The notes under the pieces are model-generated. The model did no database searches. It was not told the DNA's origin and saw only the letters and a list, made by a program, of their open reading frames with translations. From Treponema denticola ATCC 35405 (GTDB taxonomy: Bacteria; Spirochaetota; Spirochaetia; Treponematales; Treponemataceae), in contig NC_002967.9 of the NCBI RefSeq assembly GCF_000008185.1, positions 2,666,001-2,730,000 on the forward strand: a DNA stretch of 64,000 bases. The letters are read 5' to 3'. This document shows, one piece after another, positions 32,741 to 42,232 of the stretch (within the stretch, counting starts at the first letter, position 1; the number at the start of each line of letters is the position of its first letter). A program made the position numbers and the translations under genes.

Positions 32741-35700
32741 AATCGCCGGCTTCTACAAGGCTTGTTTTAATGGAACCGAGCTTTGTCAATTCTCCTGTTT
32801 TAAGCCAAGAAGATTGCACAGTCAAGGTTTCATCACAAACATAGTCCTTAAAAAGCTCAAAAGCTTTTTCCAACTCTTTATTATCGGCATTTTTTTGAGA
32901 GGCTGAAAGATAAAGTTTAATTCTATCGGTAACATCAAGGCCGCATTCCTTACGCAAGGTCTGAATACCTCTTACCAAGTCCCTGATATAACCTTCCATT
33001 AAAAGTTCTTCAGTCAGCTCGGTATTAAGACCTACGGTTAGGGTTCCTTCATTTACTATTTTTAAGGAGGCCTTTTCGATTCTATTTATCACAATTTTAT
33101 CGGCGGTTATTTCTACCGATTTTCCTTCGATGTCGATACTTAAAGTAGCTCCCTCCATTATGTTTTGAATTTCACTTGAATTCATCTGTTCAATTATGGC
33201 AGCAGCCTTTTTCATAAGGGGGCCTAATTCTTTTCCGAGAACTTTAAAATTAGCCTTGGCCGAATATTCTACAAGCTCATCTTCTTTTTCGTGGAAGATA
33301 ACCTCTTTAACATTGAGCTCCTCGATTATGCTTTCTTCCATTTCCAAAAGAACTCTTTTTTCTTCGGGATTGAGAGTTACTATTTCGACTGCCTTTAGGG
33401 GTTGCCTTATCTTTAAGTTAAACTGATAACGCAGGGCTCTTCCCATTGAAACGGCCTTTTGAACCGTCTTCATTTTAAATTCCAGCTCACTGTTTCTTAT
33501 CTTTTCGTTGTAGTCGGGATAGTCTGCAAGATGGATAGAAAGAGCATCGCTTTCAGTACGTAAATTCTGCCAAATGCTTTCCGTAATAAACGGCACTACC
33601 GGAGCTGCAACAAGAGAAAATTTCTTTAAGGCACGGTAGAGGGTCTCGTAGGCTTGAGACTTGTCCCCGTCATTTTCGCTTTTCCAAAAGCGGCGGCGGG
33701 AACGGCGGATATACCAGTTATTTAAAAGGTCAATATATTCAACCATCGGCGGGATAGCCTGTGATAGATCATATTTGTCGAGTGCTTCCGTTACATCGGC
33801 AACAAGCTTTTCGGTTACCGATAAAATCCACAAGTCTAAGGGATTATTTAATTTAGCTAAAAATTCTTCTACACCCTCATCCTTTCCGTCAACCTTTGCA
33901 TTATGAGGAGGCTTTACTCCGTCGATATTGGCATAGGTTATATAGAAACTGTAGCTGTTCCAAAAAGGAATTAAGATTCCTTTAAGAACATCACGCACAC
34001 CTTCATCCGAATATTTTAAGTCGTCAGCCTTTACAACATTTGAGTTCATCAAAAAGAGGCGGAGGGCATCAGCACCGAATTGTTTTATAACCTCGTTGGG
34101 ATCGGTGTAGTTGCGTAAGGACTTTGACATCTTCTTACCGTCCTCTGCAAGCACAAGGCCGTTTACAATACAATTTTTAAAGGCCGGCTCATCAAAAAGA
34201 GCTGCCGCTAAAATCGTTAGGGTGTAAAACCATCCGCGGGTCTGATCCAAGCCTTCTGAAATAAAATCGGCCGGAAAGTTTTTTTCAAAGTGTTCTTTGT
34301 TTTCAAAAGGATAGTGCTGCTGAGCATAGGGCATCGAACCCGACTCAAACCAGCAGTCCAAAACTTCAGACACACGTTTCATCGTTCCGCCGCATTTTTT
34401 ACAGGGAATACTTATCTTATCGACAAAGTGCTTGTGCATATCTTCAGGGAATACGCCTGAAAGCTCTTTTAATTCCTCCCTACTTCCCACACAAATTGTT
34501 TCGCCGCAATCGGGGCATTTCCAAATAGGAATGGGGTTTCCCCAATATCGGTTTCGGCTGATAGCCCAGTCTCGGGCACCCTCAAGCCACTTTCCGAAGC
34601 GGCCTGTTTTTATATGGTCGGGCTGCCAATTTATTTTTGAGTTAGCATTAAGAAGCTTATCCTTTATCTTTGTAACCGAAACAAACCAGCTTGCAACGGC
34701 CCTGTATATCAATGGGCTTGAGCATCTCCAGCAATGCGGATAGGAGTGTAAAATCTGAGCCTTCTTAAAGAGCTTACCTTCGGTTTTTAACCTTTCCATA
34801 ATTTGCTTGTCTGCATCTTTTACAAAAAGGCCTTGGTAGTCGGAAACTTCGTGAGTGAATTTACATTCGGCATCGACAGGACAAACGGTCGGAACTCCCG
34901 TATCTTTAAATATCCTGTTATCGTCTTCACCGAAGCCGGGAGCCGTGTGAACAATTCCCGTTCCGTCCTCGGTTGTAACAAAGTCGCCTATCAAAACCCT
35001 AAAGGCACCCTGCCCCGCTTCAGCATTTTTTCCGTTTTCATCGGCAGCGAGGTTTTTAAAATAAGGAAAGAGGGGCTCATACCGTAAGCCTTCAAGTTCT
35101 GCACCCTTCTTTGTCCAAATCAGCTTATACTCTTTTGCTTCTTCTTTTCCGCTCTTTGCAAAATAGGCTTCAAGCCGAGGCACGGCCATTATATAGTGAG
35201 CTCCATCATATTCTATTAAGGCATAGTCGATATCCGCACCCACAGCAAGACCGAGGTTACTCGGCAGGGTCCAAGGAGTGGTTGTCCATGCCAAAAGATA
35301 GGTATCGGAAGGAAGAGCGTTTTTTCCCTCAAAGGCCTTGCCTGCAGGAGAAGTCTTTACAGGCGAAAGAGTCTTAAAGCGTACGGTTATTGCAGGGTCG
35401 TGGACATCCTTATAGCCGCCTAAGTTAAGCTCATGGTTTGAAAGAACGGTAGAACACCTCGGACAATAAGGAAGAATATAGTAGCCCTCATATAAGAGGC
35501 CTTTTTCCCAAAGACTTTTCATTACCCACCAAATGGATTCCATAAAGGCCGGTTCCATGGTCTTATAATCGTTTTCAAAGTCAACCCAGCGGCCTAAGCG
35601 TGTAATCGTTTGTTTCCATTCCTTTACATAACGCAAAACGCTTGCACGGCAGGCTTCGTTAAATTTATCTATACCGTATTTTTCTATATCGGTTTTTGAA

Positions 35701-36008
35701 TTAAGCCCAAGTTCTTTTTCGATTAGATTTTCAACGGGAAGACCGTGGCAGTCCCACCCGAAGCGGCGTTCAACCCTAAAGCCCTTCATTGTTTTATATC
35801 GCGGAATAATATCCTTAATTGTTCCGGGAACAAAGTGGCCGAAGTGAGGCAGCCCTGTGGCAAATGGCGGGCCGTCAAAAAAAATATAATTATCCCGTCC
35901 GTCACGTGATGAAACGGACTTTTTAAATACATCGTTTTTTTCCCAAAATTTTAAGACATCTTCTTCTTGTTTTGCAAAATCAACCTTAGGATCTACAGGT
36001 TTATACAT
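32706..36008 (-). CDS. ileS: Isoleucyl-tRNA synthetase
   Basis: 1100 residues. HIGH motif region GPPFATGLPHFGHFVPGTIK, KMSKS motif GKKMSKSLRNY, and class Ia IleRS landmarks (TTPWTLPSNL in the editing domain). Zinc-type CxxC pairs are seen in CPRCS, CPDCGETICVG and CKKCGG. The length and PHFGH form place it in the long, eukaryote-like IleRS clade found in spirochetes and chlamydiae, which is often less sensitive to mupirocin. ATG 36008 has GGAG 6 nt upstream; the TTG at 36020 lies within the ribosome-binding site and is rejected. A strong promoter lies at 36042-36070. The 3' end overlaps the Tp0453-like gene. Confidence 0.96.
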   Translation of the reverse strand: MYKPVDPKVDFAKQEEDVLKFWEKNDVFKKSVSSRDGRDNYIFFDGPPFATGLPHFGHFVPGTIKDIIPRYKTMKGFRVERRFGWDCHGLPVENLIEKELGLNSKTDIEKYGIDKFNEACRASVLRYVKEWKQTITRLGRWVDFENDYKTMEPAFMESIWWVMKSLWEKGLLYEGYYILPYCPRCSTVLSNHELNLGGYKDVHDPAITVRFKTLSPVKTSPAGKAFEGKNALPSDTYLLAWTTTPWTLPSNLGLAVGADIDYALIEYDGAHYIMAVPRLEAYFAKSGKEEAKEYKLIWTKKGAELEGLRYEPLFPYFKNLAADENGKNAEAGQGAFRVLIGDFVTTEDGTGIVHTAPGFGEDDNRIFKDTGVPTVCPVDAECKFTHEVSDYQGLFVKDADKQIMERLKTEGKLFKKAQILHSYPHCWRCSSPLIYRAVASWFVSVTKIKDKLLNANSKINWQPDHIKTGRFGKWLEGARDWAISRNRYWGNPIPIWKCPDCGETICVGSREELKELSGVFPEDMHKHFVDKISIPCKKCGGTMKRVSEVLDCWFESGSMPYAQQHYPFENKEHFEKNFPADFISEGLDQTRGWFYTLTILAAALFDEPAFKNCIVNGLVLAEDGKKMSKSLRNYTDPNEVIKQFGADALRLFLMNSNVVKADDLKYSDEGVRDVLKGILIPFWNSYSFYITYANIDGVKPPHNAKVDGKDEGVEEFLAKLNNPLDLWILSVTEKLVADVTEALDKYDLSQAIPPMVEYIDLLNNWYIRRSRRRFWKSENDGDKSQAYETLYRALKKFSLVAAPVVPFITESIWQNLRTESDALSIHLADYPDYNEKIRNSELEFKMKTVQKAVSMGRALRYQFNLKIRQPLKAVEIVTLNPEEKRVLLEMEESIIEELNVKEVIFHEKEDELVEYSAKANFKVLGKELGPLMKKAAAIIEQMNSSEIQNIMEGATLSIDIEGKSVEITADKIVINRIEKASLKIVNEGTLTVGLNTELTEELLMEGYIRDLVRGIQTLRKECGLDVTDRIKLYLSASQKNADNKELEKAFELFKDYVCDETLTVQSSWLKTGELTKLGSIKTSLVEAGDYEWEIGIEKNN

Positions 36009-36041
36009 TAAAAACTCCAAAATAAAAAATTATAGTTAAGA

Positions 36042-36070
36042 ATTATACTATTTTTTTTTAAATTGTACAA
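36042..36070 (-). promoter_or_regulatory. ileS promoter
   Basis: Minus-strand TTGTAC (36065-36070), 17-nt spacer, TATAAT (36042-36047), giving a leader of about 27 nt before ATG 36008. No T-box-like leader fits in that space. Confidence 0.75.
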
Positions 36071-36156
36071 CGCCTCCGACAACCTAAAAAATTCAAAGTC
36101 CTTGATTTTTTTTCAAAAAAATTATAGTATTAAGAAATTTATTTTTGAGGTGATCT

Positions 36157-37671
36157 ATGGCTTTTTTTTATGATGAACCTTCGCATACATTCAGCGAATA
36201 TTTATTGGTCCCGCGTCTTTCGGGAGTCGAGCACATTCCTCAGGCGGTTTCTCTTAAAACGCCTTTAACAAAATATAAAAAAGGTGAAGAGCCTAAAATC
36301 AGTTTAAATATTCCTCTTGTTTCTTCGATTATGCAGTCTGTTTCCGATCATAATATGGCTGTTGCGCTTGCACGGGAAGGCGGCCTTTCCTTTATCTTCG
36401 GCTCGCAATCAATTGAAAGTGAAGCCAAGATGGTCACAAAAGTAAAAAACTATAGAGCAGGTTTTGTCGAAAGCGATTCAAACCTCACACCTGAGCATCA
36501 TTTAAGCGATGTTTTAGACTTAAAGGACAGGACAGATCACACTACCGTTGCCGTAACCCATGACGGGACAGGACACGGAAAACTCTTAGGTGTAGTTACA
36601 GGCAGGGATTACCGCATAGGCCATACCGATTTAAATACAAAGGTAAAAGAATTTATGACGCCTATCGAACGCCTCCATGTTGCCGAAGAAGGAATCAGCT
36701 TAAAAAAGGCCCAAGACATTATCTGGGAATTTAAGCTTAATTCGCTTCCGATTCTTGATAAAAAAGGCTGTCTTGTTGCCTTTGTTTTTAGGAAAGATTA
36801 TGAAAGTAATACGGAAAACCCGCTCGAACTTCTTGATGAAAAAAAACGCTACATGGTAGGAGCCGGTATAAATACAAGAGACTATGAAGAACGCGTTCCC
36901 GCCCTTGTGGAAGCAGGTGCCGATGTACTTTGTATAGACTCATCGGACGGCTTTAGCGATTGGCAAAAGCAAACGATTCAATTTGTAAAAGAAAAATACG
37001 GGGATTCAATTCCCATAGGGGCCGGCAATGTTGTAGATGCTGACGGCTTTAATTTTTTAGCGGATGCGGGAGCCGATTTTATAAAGGTCGGAATAGGAGG
37101 CGGTTCAATCTGTATTACCCGTGAAACAAAGGGAATAGGAAGAGGTCAGGCCACTGCCCTAATAGAGGTTGCCAAGGCCCGGGATGAATATTTTAAAAAG
37201 AAGGGCGTTTATATTCCTATCTGCTCCGACGGCGGAATCGTTTTTGATTACCACATAACCCTAGCCCTCGCTATGGGAAGCGACTTCTGTATGCTCGGCC
37301 GCTACTTTGCCCGCTTTGACGAAAGCCCTACCAACAAGGTATTGATTAACGGAAACTATATGAAAGAATACTGGGGCGAAGGTTCTGCGAGGGCCAGAAA
37401 CTGGCAGCGATACGATTCGGGCGGAGAGAAAAAGCTTTCTTTTGAAGAGGGTGTAGACTCCTATGTTCCCTATGCAGGAAAACTCCACGACAATGTTGCG
37501 GTAACTTTAAACAAGATACGCTCAACAATGTGTAATTGCGGGGTTTTAAGCATTCCGGAATTCCAGCGTGACGCAAAAATAACTTTAGTCTCTTCGGCAA
37601 GTATCATTGAAGGCGGCCCTCACGATGTCGTCTTAAAAGACATGAGCCATTCTTCAAGCTCAAATTATTAA
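36157..37671 (+). CDS. guaB: IMP dehydrogenase, trichomonad-like type
   Basis: 504 residues. The catalytic loop is [20 protein letters not shown] with Cys319, and the flap dyad is Arg418-Tyr419 (ARNWQRYD). I recall the same residue numbers in Tritrichomonas foetus IMPDH (Cys319, Arg418, Tyr419), so the protein is collinear with that enzyme rather than with typical GIGPGSICTTR bacterial enzymes. Two CBS repeats lie between about residues 100 and 220. The enzyme makes XMP from IMP for guanine nucleotide synthesis. GAGGTGAT lies before ATG 36157. The last codons and stop are part of a 24-bp repeat. Confidence 0.95.
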   Translation: MAFFYDEPSHTFSEYLLVPRLSGVEHIPQAVSLKTPLTKYKKGEEPKISLNIPLVSSIMQSVSDHNMAVALAREGGLSFIFGSQSIESEAKMVTKVKNYRAGFVESDSNLTPEHHLSDVLDLKDRTDHTTVAVTHDGTGHGKLLGVVTGRDYRIGHTDLNTKVKEFMTPIERLHVAEEGISLKKAQDIIWEFKLNSLPILDKKGCLVAFVFRKDYESNTENPLELLDEKKRYMVGAGINTRDYEERVPALVEAGADVLCIDSSDGFSDWQKQTIQFVKEKYGDSIPIGAGNVVDADGFNFLADAGADFIKVGIGGGSICITRETKGIGRGQATALIEVAKARDEYFKKKGVYIPICSDGGIVFDYHITLALAMGSDFCMLGRYFARFDESPTNKVLINGNYMKEYWGEGSARARNWQRYDSGGEKKLSFEEGVDSYVPYAGKLHDNVAVTLNKIRSTMCNCGVLSIPEFQRDAKITLVSSASIIEGGPHDVVLKDMSHSSSSNY

Positions 37672-37730
37672 GTAGAAAGCCGCTCCAATTATTAAGTAAA
37701 GAGCCGCTCAAATTACTAATTAAAGAGCGG
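37659..37730. repeat. Three-copy 24-bp repeat spanning the guaB stop codon
   Basis: Unit 1 at 37659-37682, unit 2 at 37683-37706, unit 3 at 37707-37730. The first contains the final codons and stop of guaB; the later two are imperfect copies with GAGCCG/GAGCGG ends. It looks like a local duplication of the gene's 3' end. The third copy's GAGCGG makes a hairpin with unit 2. Confidence 0.85.
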
Positions 37731-37742
37731 CTCATATTTTTC
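37701..37742 (+). terminator. guaB terminator, built from the repeat
   Basis: GAGCCGCTC (37701-37709) pairs with GAGCGGCTC (37725-37733), loop of 15 nt, followed by ATATTTTT. The arms come from successive copies of the 24-bp repeat. It separates guaB from the convergent amidohydrolase gene. Confidence 0.75.
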
Positions 37743-37752
37743 CAATGTCATG

Positions 37753-38484
37753 TTAAATTTCGTATAACAAAAAGCCTGTTTCGCCCATAGGTATTTCTTT
37801 TATAAGTTTACCCTGATGCCAAACAAAGGCGCCTCCTCCTATAGCCTTAGCATTTTCATTTACAAGGGAGTTTATAAATAAAACCGGTTTATCGAGGATT
37901 GCAGTTCTTTCGGCGTAGGCAGCGGCTTCACCGTTTTTCCATTCTTCCTTTGTATAACCGCAAAATACCGGCCATAAAAAGGCATCGGGATTGAGGCTTA
38001 TAATAGGCTCTAAAAGATTATCTTCCCATAAGTCCCCGCAGATAAAAACGGCAAGGCGCTTACCCCCAAAATCAAACTCAAAAAATTCTTTTCCTTCACG
38101 ATAGTCGGCACAGGTACCTTCAATTCGCCAGCCTTGGGAAACTCTTTTATAAAGGCAAAGCATTTCTCCGTTTTTTCCTACTATCATGTAGGAGCTGAAA
38201 ATAGCACCATGGTCGTTTTCGATAAAGCCGAAACCTATGGCTGTTTTTTCTTTTTGGGCAATTGAACGAATCTTTGCAATGGGTTCCGAGTTTATTTGAA
38301 GATCCGTCAAAATATCTTTTTTATATTCAAAACAAAGAGAATAAAAGCCCTGTAAAAAACTTTCTCCAAATAGAAGAAGATCGGGCTTTTCAGACCTTGT
38401 CTTTTCTATAAAGCCTTCAATCTGCGATATATTAAAATCAATATCATTGTTTTTATTTTCCGATGCACAAAGACCGATTTTCAT
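37753..38484 (-). CDS. Carbon-nitrogen hydrolase (nitrilase superfamily)
   Basis: 243 residues. The catalytic triad of the nitrilase fold is visible: Glu in LLFGESFLQGF, Lys in LYKRVSQG, Cys in VFICGDLWED. The fold hydrolyses amides or nitriles; the substrate cannot be inferred. ATG 38484 has GGGAGG upstream; the longer frame to 38547 lacks a site. It faces guaB in convergent orientation, and is read in the same direction as glyA, which has its own terminator in between. Confidence 0.85.
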   Translation of the reverse strand: MKIGLCASENKNNDIDFNISQIEGFIEKTRSEKPDLLLFGESFLQGFYSLCFEYKKDILTDLQINSEPIAKIRSIAQKEKTAIGFGFIENDHGAIFSSYMIVGKNGEMLCLYKRVSQGWRIEGTCADYREGKEFFEFDFGGKRLAVFICGDLWEDNLLEPIISLNPDAFLWPVFCGYTKEEWKNGEAAAYAERTAILDKPVLFINSLVNENAKAIGGGAFVWHQGKLIKEIPMGETGFLLYEI

Positions 38485-38565
38485 ACTTTCCTCCCATACA
38501 CTAACGATAAACAGTGAGGCTGAATTCCTGCCGAACTGTTTATCCATCCTCCATCATTTCAGTCA

Positions 38566-38613
38566 ATAAAAAAGGGGCATCCGATATAAAGCAAAAGCCT
38601 TTCGGAGCCCCTT
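38566..38613 (-). terminator. glyA terminator
   Basis: Inverted repeat with arms AAGGGGC-A-TCCG (38572-38583) and CGGAGCCCCTT (38603-38613). On the minus strand the stem is followed by a T-run (TTTTTTATTG), so it ends the glyA transcript 20-odd nt past the stop. Confidence 0.8.
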
Positions 38614-38635
38614 ATCTCAATTTAAAAAACAATCC

Positions 38636-40156
38636 TTAGCAATAAACGCTCTTTAAATAGTCCAAATCCAATTCGGGATAAAGAACAAATTTATGTAAAA
38701 GAGCATCTACTTCTTTTTGTATCTCTGCTTTTACGGCAGGGTCTACAACTACATTAGCCTTGCTGGGAGCTCCGCTCTTTGTTACACCCGGCTTTGAAGC
38801 TTTTAATACCCTGTCTATAATTGAAGCAATCTGCTTCATTTCGGGTTTTCCCATTCCAAGACTTGTTACGGCAGGAGTTCCTACGCGTAGACCGCTTGTC
38901 CACCAGGGGCCGTTCGGATCAAAGGGCAAGCTGTTTCTGTTAAGGGTTACACCGCACTCGGACATTGCAGTTTCTGCTTGGCGGCCGTTTAAGCCGTATT
39001 TTGTTACATTAATCAGCATTAAGTGATTGTCTGTTCCGTTTGTCTGGAGCTTCATACCGAGCTTCATACATTCTTCAGCGAGGGCGACAGCATTGTCTCT
39101 TACCTTGTGGGCATAGTCTTGATATTCCTTGCTGCTTGCTTCGCGGAAGGCAACGGCCTTTGCAGCCATAACATGAGGAAGAGGTCCGCCGATTACAAGG
39201 GGGCATCCCTTATCAACGAATTCGGCAAATTCTTTTTTACAAAGAATCATAGCACCGCGGGGGCCTCGAAGAGTTTTGTGGGTTGTAGTTGTTACCACAT
39301 CAGCCCAAAGAACAGGGTTATATTCACCTTCAAAAACCTTTCCTGCAACAAGACCGGCAAAGTGGGCCATATCAACCATTAAAACGGCTCCGCATTTATC
39401 CGCAATTTCTCTAAATTTCTTAAAGTTAATCTTTCGGGGATAGGCACTGTATCCGGCCAAAAGAATCAAGGGCTTTTCTTCCATTGCTCTTTTTTCGATT
39501 TCGGCATAATCAAGCTCACCGGTTTCTTTATTTACCGTATATGAGCATGTTCTAAACATTTTTGAAGAAACGTTTTGAACATAGCCGTGGGTAAGGTGTC
39601 CGCCCGAATAGTAATCCAAGCCCATAAGTTTTTGATTTCCAAGAGCATGGCGTAATTCTTCCCACTCCTCATGGCTCAAACCTTCAAGGCTCATCTTTTT
39701 AACCTTTCCGTCTACAACCGTCTCAAATTTCTTTAAGAAGGGCTCCTCAACCTTGGCATTTAAGATAGCCCAATAAGCTACGATATTTGCATCAGCTCCG
39801 GAGTGAGGCTGAACATAGGCATGTTCGGCTCCAAATATTTTACATGCTTCTTCGCAAGCAGCCATTTCAACGGCATCGACGTTTTCGCATCCTCCGTAAT
39901 ATCTATGCTCAGGAAAACCTTCTGCATACTTATCGGTAAGCAGGTTCCCCATAGCAGCTTGAACTGCCAATGAAGAATAGTTTTCGCTGGCGATAAGTTT
40001 TAAGTGACTTCGCTGATTTTCTATTTCTTTTACAATGCTTGATGCAACTTCAGGGTACACGGAGGCAACCTGATCCAAATTGGCCAAATATGCAACCATA
40101 GCTAACTTTGCATTTGAGCCTTCTCTCTCAAGGTATTTCTTTAAACCTTCTTTCAT
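38636..40156 (-). CDS. glyA: Serine hydroxymethyltransferase, long treponemal/chlamydial type
   Basis: 506 residues, about 80 longer than standard. The PLP lysine is in VVTTTTHKTLRGPRGAM. Other landmarks are LIASENYSS, LTDKYAEGFPEHRYYGGCE and YSGGHLTHGYVQN. Extra length is at the N-terminus (about 25 residues) and as an insert of about 40 residues around 136-176, between PHSGADANIVAYWAIL and MGLDYYSGGHLTHG. The insert holds FLKKFETVVDGKVKKMSLEG. The reaction is serine + THF to glycine + methylene-THF. AGGAGAT precedes the ATG. Own promoter and terminator. Confidence 0.95.
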   Translation of the reverse strand: MKEGLKKYLEREGSNAKLAMVAYLANLDQVASVYPEVASSIVKEIENQRSHLKLIASENYSSLAVQAAMGNLLTDKYAEGFPEHRYYGGCENVDAVEMAACEEACKIFGAEHAYVQPHSGADANIVAYWAILNAKVEEPFLKKFETVVDGKVKKMSLEGLSHEEWEELRHALGNQKLMGLDYYSGGHLTHGYVQNVSSKMFRTCSYTVNKETGELDYAEIEKRAMEEKPLILLAGYSAYPRKINFKKFREIADKCGAVLMVDMAHFAGLVAGKVFEGEYNPVLWADVVTTTTHKTLRGPRGAMILCKKEFAEFVDKGCPLVIGGPLPHVMAAKAVAFREASSKEYQDYAHKVRDNAVALAEECMKLGMKLQTNGTDNHLMLINVTKYGLNGRQAETAMSECGVTLNRNSLPFDPNGPWWTSGLRVGTPAVTSLGMGKPEMKQIASIIDRVLKASKPGVTKSGAPSKANVVVDPAVKAEIQKEVDALLHKFVLYPELDLDYLKSVYC

Positions 40157-40182
40157 TTTATATCTCCTATCAAAACTGTGTT

Positions 40183-40211
40183 TGTATACTATAACTTCGA
40201 TATTATAACAA
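40183..40211 (-). promoter_or_regulatory. glyA promoter
   Basis: Minus-strand TTGTTA (40206-40211), 17-nt spacer, TATACA (40183-40188). The leader is about 20 nt and carries AGGAG before the ATG. Confidence 0.6.
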
Positions 40212-40250
40212 TTTATAAAATTATATTCTAGTCTTTTTTAGTATTGATAT

Positions 40251-41033
40251 CTAAGTTTCTATGTCTCTTTTGCGGTATTTTTTATAATGCTCATAGAAAA
40301 TAAATATCTTTTCAAACAAAAATACAAAAATAATAAAGCCGCAGGAATATTCTCCTATTAAAAATAATTGTTTAAAGTTATAAAAGAAAGGAACAAAAAA
40401 TTGCAGCATCTTGAGGCTGTAAAGAATCATAGTCGCCGCTATCGTTATTTTACCGCCCCTTGTAGATTTTATTTCGACCGGAAATTTTAATAACATAAAA
40501 AAAAGCATTCCCAAAGCTTGAAACATTAATCTTACAAAAATCAAATAGAAAAACCAATTAGGCAATAGCCCCAGTTGATAGTATACAATTGAAACAAGAG
40601 CAAGCAGGGAATAATCACTCATGGAATCCAGCATACGCCCGATCCTTGTTTCTTGATTAAATTTACGGGCTATAAAGCCGTCAAAAAAGTCCGTCAAAAA
40701 AACCAAGATTAAAACAACAGCCAAGATTATTTTTATCTGTTCTATCGAATTCTGCTTTAAAAGAAAGGCTATTAAAGGGACAGAGCTTATTCGCAGCAGG
40801 GTAATCCCATTTGCAAGATTAACTTTCTCAAGTATAAGATTAGTCCCAACATTTATAAAATCTCCTTTGTATAGAATCAAAAAAAACAAAAGTAACGAAT
40901 GCCAGAGAGTTATATGTATTAAAAATGCACTAAAAATCTCAGTATCCGTATTAAATATTTTATAAATTGCAAAAACAGCTGAACACTGGAACAGCCAAAA
41001 AAGTAAAACCAATCTGCCGATTTTTTTTTCCAT
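40251..41033 (-). CDS. CDP-alcohol phosphatidyltransferase
   Basis: 260 residues. The family motif DGxxARx8GxxxDxxxD is complete: DGFIARKFNQETRIGRMLDS followed by MSDYS. About six membrane segments surround it. Members join CDP-activated diacylglycerol or another CDP-alcohol to an alcohol such as glycerol-phosphate, inositol or choline. The acceptor is not clear here. The N-terminal about 75 residues are an extra hydrophobic part. It follows the WecA-like gene by 23 nt, so the two form an operon for membrane lipid or glycolipid synthesis. Confidence 0.85.
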   Translation of the reverse strand: MEKKIGRLVLLFWLFQCSAVFAIYKIFNTDTEIFSAFLIHITLWHSLLLFFLILYKGDFINVGTNLILEKVNLANGITLLRISSVPLIAFLLKQNSIEQIKIILAVVLILVFLTDFFDGFIARKFNQETRIGRMLDSMSDYSLLALVSIVYYQLGLLPNWFFYLIFVRLMFQALGMLFFMLLKFPVEIKSTRGGKITIAATMILYSLKMLQFFVPFFYNFKQLFLIGEYSCGFIIFVFLFEKIFIFYEHYKKYRKRDIET

Positions 41034-41056
41034 AATTAAAGAAACAACTCCGCATT

Positions 41057-42124
41057 CTATTTTTTATTTATAATTTTTTCTTTTTCATAATGAATCAACG
41101 TAAAAAATAATAATCCTACAAGTATGAGCCCTATCAAAACAACCAGAGCACGAACTCCTTGCAAGATTATAGCCATTCCGGCAAAAAGGTTTATTATGAG
41201 CTGCAATATCATAAAAACACTCAAAGCCCCTCTAGGGCTAAAACCTATAAGCATAAGTTTATGATGAAGATGAAATTTATCTCCCTCACCTATAGGACGT
41301 TTTTCCCTTACTCTGCGCCATATCGCCGCAACCGTATCGAATATGGGCAGCATTAATATCACGGATGCAAATTGTATACCTGCAGCCTCATATCCTTCGG
41401 GCGACGGAATAAGAGGTAAAATTGCCAACACAAAGCCCAAAATTTGTGAGCCGCAGTCTCCCATAAAAATCTTTGCACTGGGCCGTGATAAATTAAAAAA
41501 TAAAAAGCCTACGACTGAGAATGCAAGTATAAGCACACGGAATATGATTATGGAACTTATCCCAATCGAATAATAAATTGCAGCATATGTTAAGAGAACG
41601 GAAACGCCTAAGCATCCTGCTTGCCCGTCAATTCCGTCAACAAGATTTATTGCATTGGTTATTCCTATTATCCACAAAAAAGTTATTACATATGTTTCCG
41701 GCCCCATATACCAGAAAAAACCGATGGGCCCAAAACTTATTTTTTTAAATGTATATCCTCCGTATAAGACTATTATAGCGGCACAAGATTGAACCAATAG
41801 CTTAAAAATAGCTCTCCAATTTTTTATATCATCCCATAATCCCATTATAAAAATAAGCAAGCCGCCCAAGGCGATATAAAAGAAATTTGAGTGCAATAGT
41901 CTAAACTCAGGAAAGCGGAAATGTAAGATGAGGCTTGAAATTATATAAGCAAAGCCGAAACCTACTCCTCCTATCCTCGGAATATTACCGGAATGTATCT
42001 TTCGCCCGCCTGTTTTGTCATATAGATTATGTTTCTTTGAAAATAGAATGGCTAGATATACAAAAAAAGCAGATAGCGCACAAGGTATAGCTATTATATA
42101 CAAAATAAACTGAATTGCTGTCAA
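41057..42124 (-). CDS. Undecaprenyl-phosphate sugar-1-phosphate transferase (WecA/TagO/MraY family)
   Basis: 355 residues, about ten membrane segments. Family motifs in order: GLWDDIKNW, NAINLVDGIDGQAG, FMGDCGSQILGF and the His-rich KFHLHHKLMLIGFS loop. The enzyme transfers a sugar-1-phosphate (GlcNAc in the WecA/TagO branch) to the lipid carrier and starts a surface polysaccharide. The HLHH form suggests the WecA/TagO branch rather than MraY. The start is a TTG at 42124 with AGGAG 10 nt upstream; the ATG between them is out of frame. It is followed by the phosphatidyltransferase gene. Confidence 0.85.
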   Translation of the reverse strand: MTAIQFILYIIAIPCALSAFFVYLAILFSKKHNLYDKTGGRKIHSGNIPRIGGVGFGFAYIISSLILHFRFPEFRLLHSNFFYIALGGLLIFIMGLWDDIKNWRAIFKLLVQSCAAIIVLYGGYTFKKISFGPIGFFWYMGPETYVITFLWIIGITNAINLVDGIDGQAGCLGVSVLLTYAAIYYSIGISSIIIFRVLILAFSVVGFLFFNLSRPSAKIFMGDCGSQILGFVLAILPLIPSPEGYEAAGIQFASVILMLPIFDTVAAIWRRVREKRPIGEGDKFHLHHKLMLIGFSPRGALSVFMILQLIINLFAGMAIILQGVRALVVLIGLILVGLLFFTLIHYEKEKIINKK

Positions 42125-42232
42125 ATTTCATACACTCCTTAAAATCACACGGCGACATTATACATCAATAAAGTCAAATTATCAAGCCTTTACACAAACA
42201 GCTGAGAATCTTATTTGGTTAGAAAAAAATAA

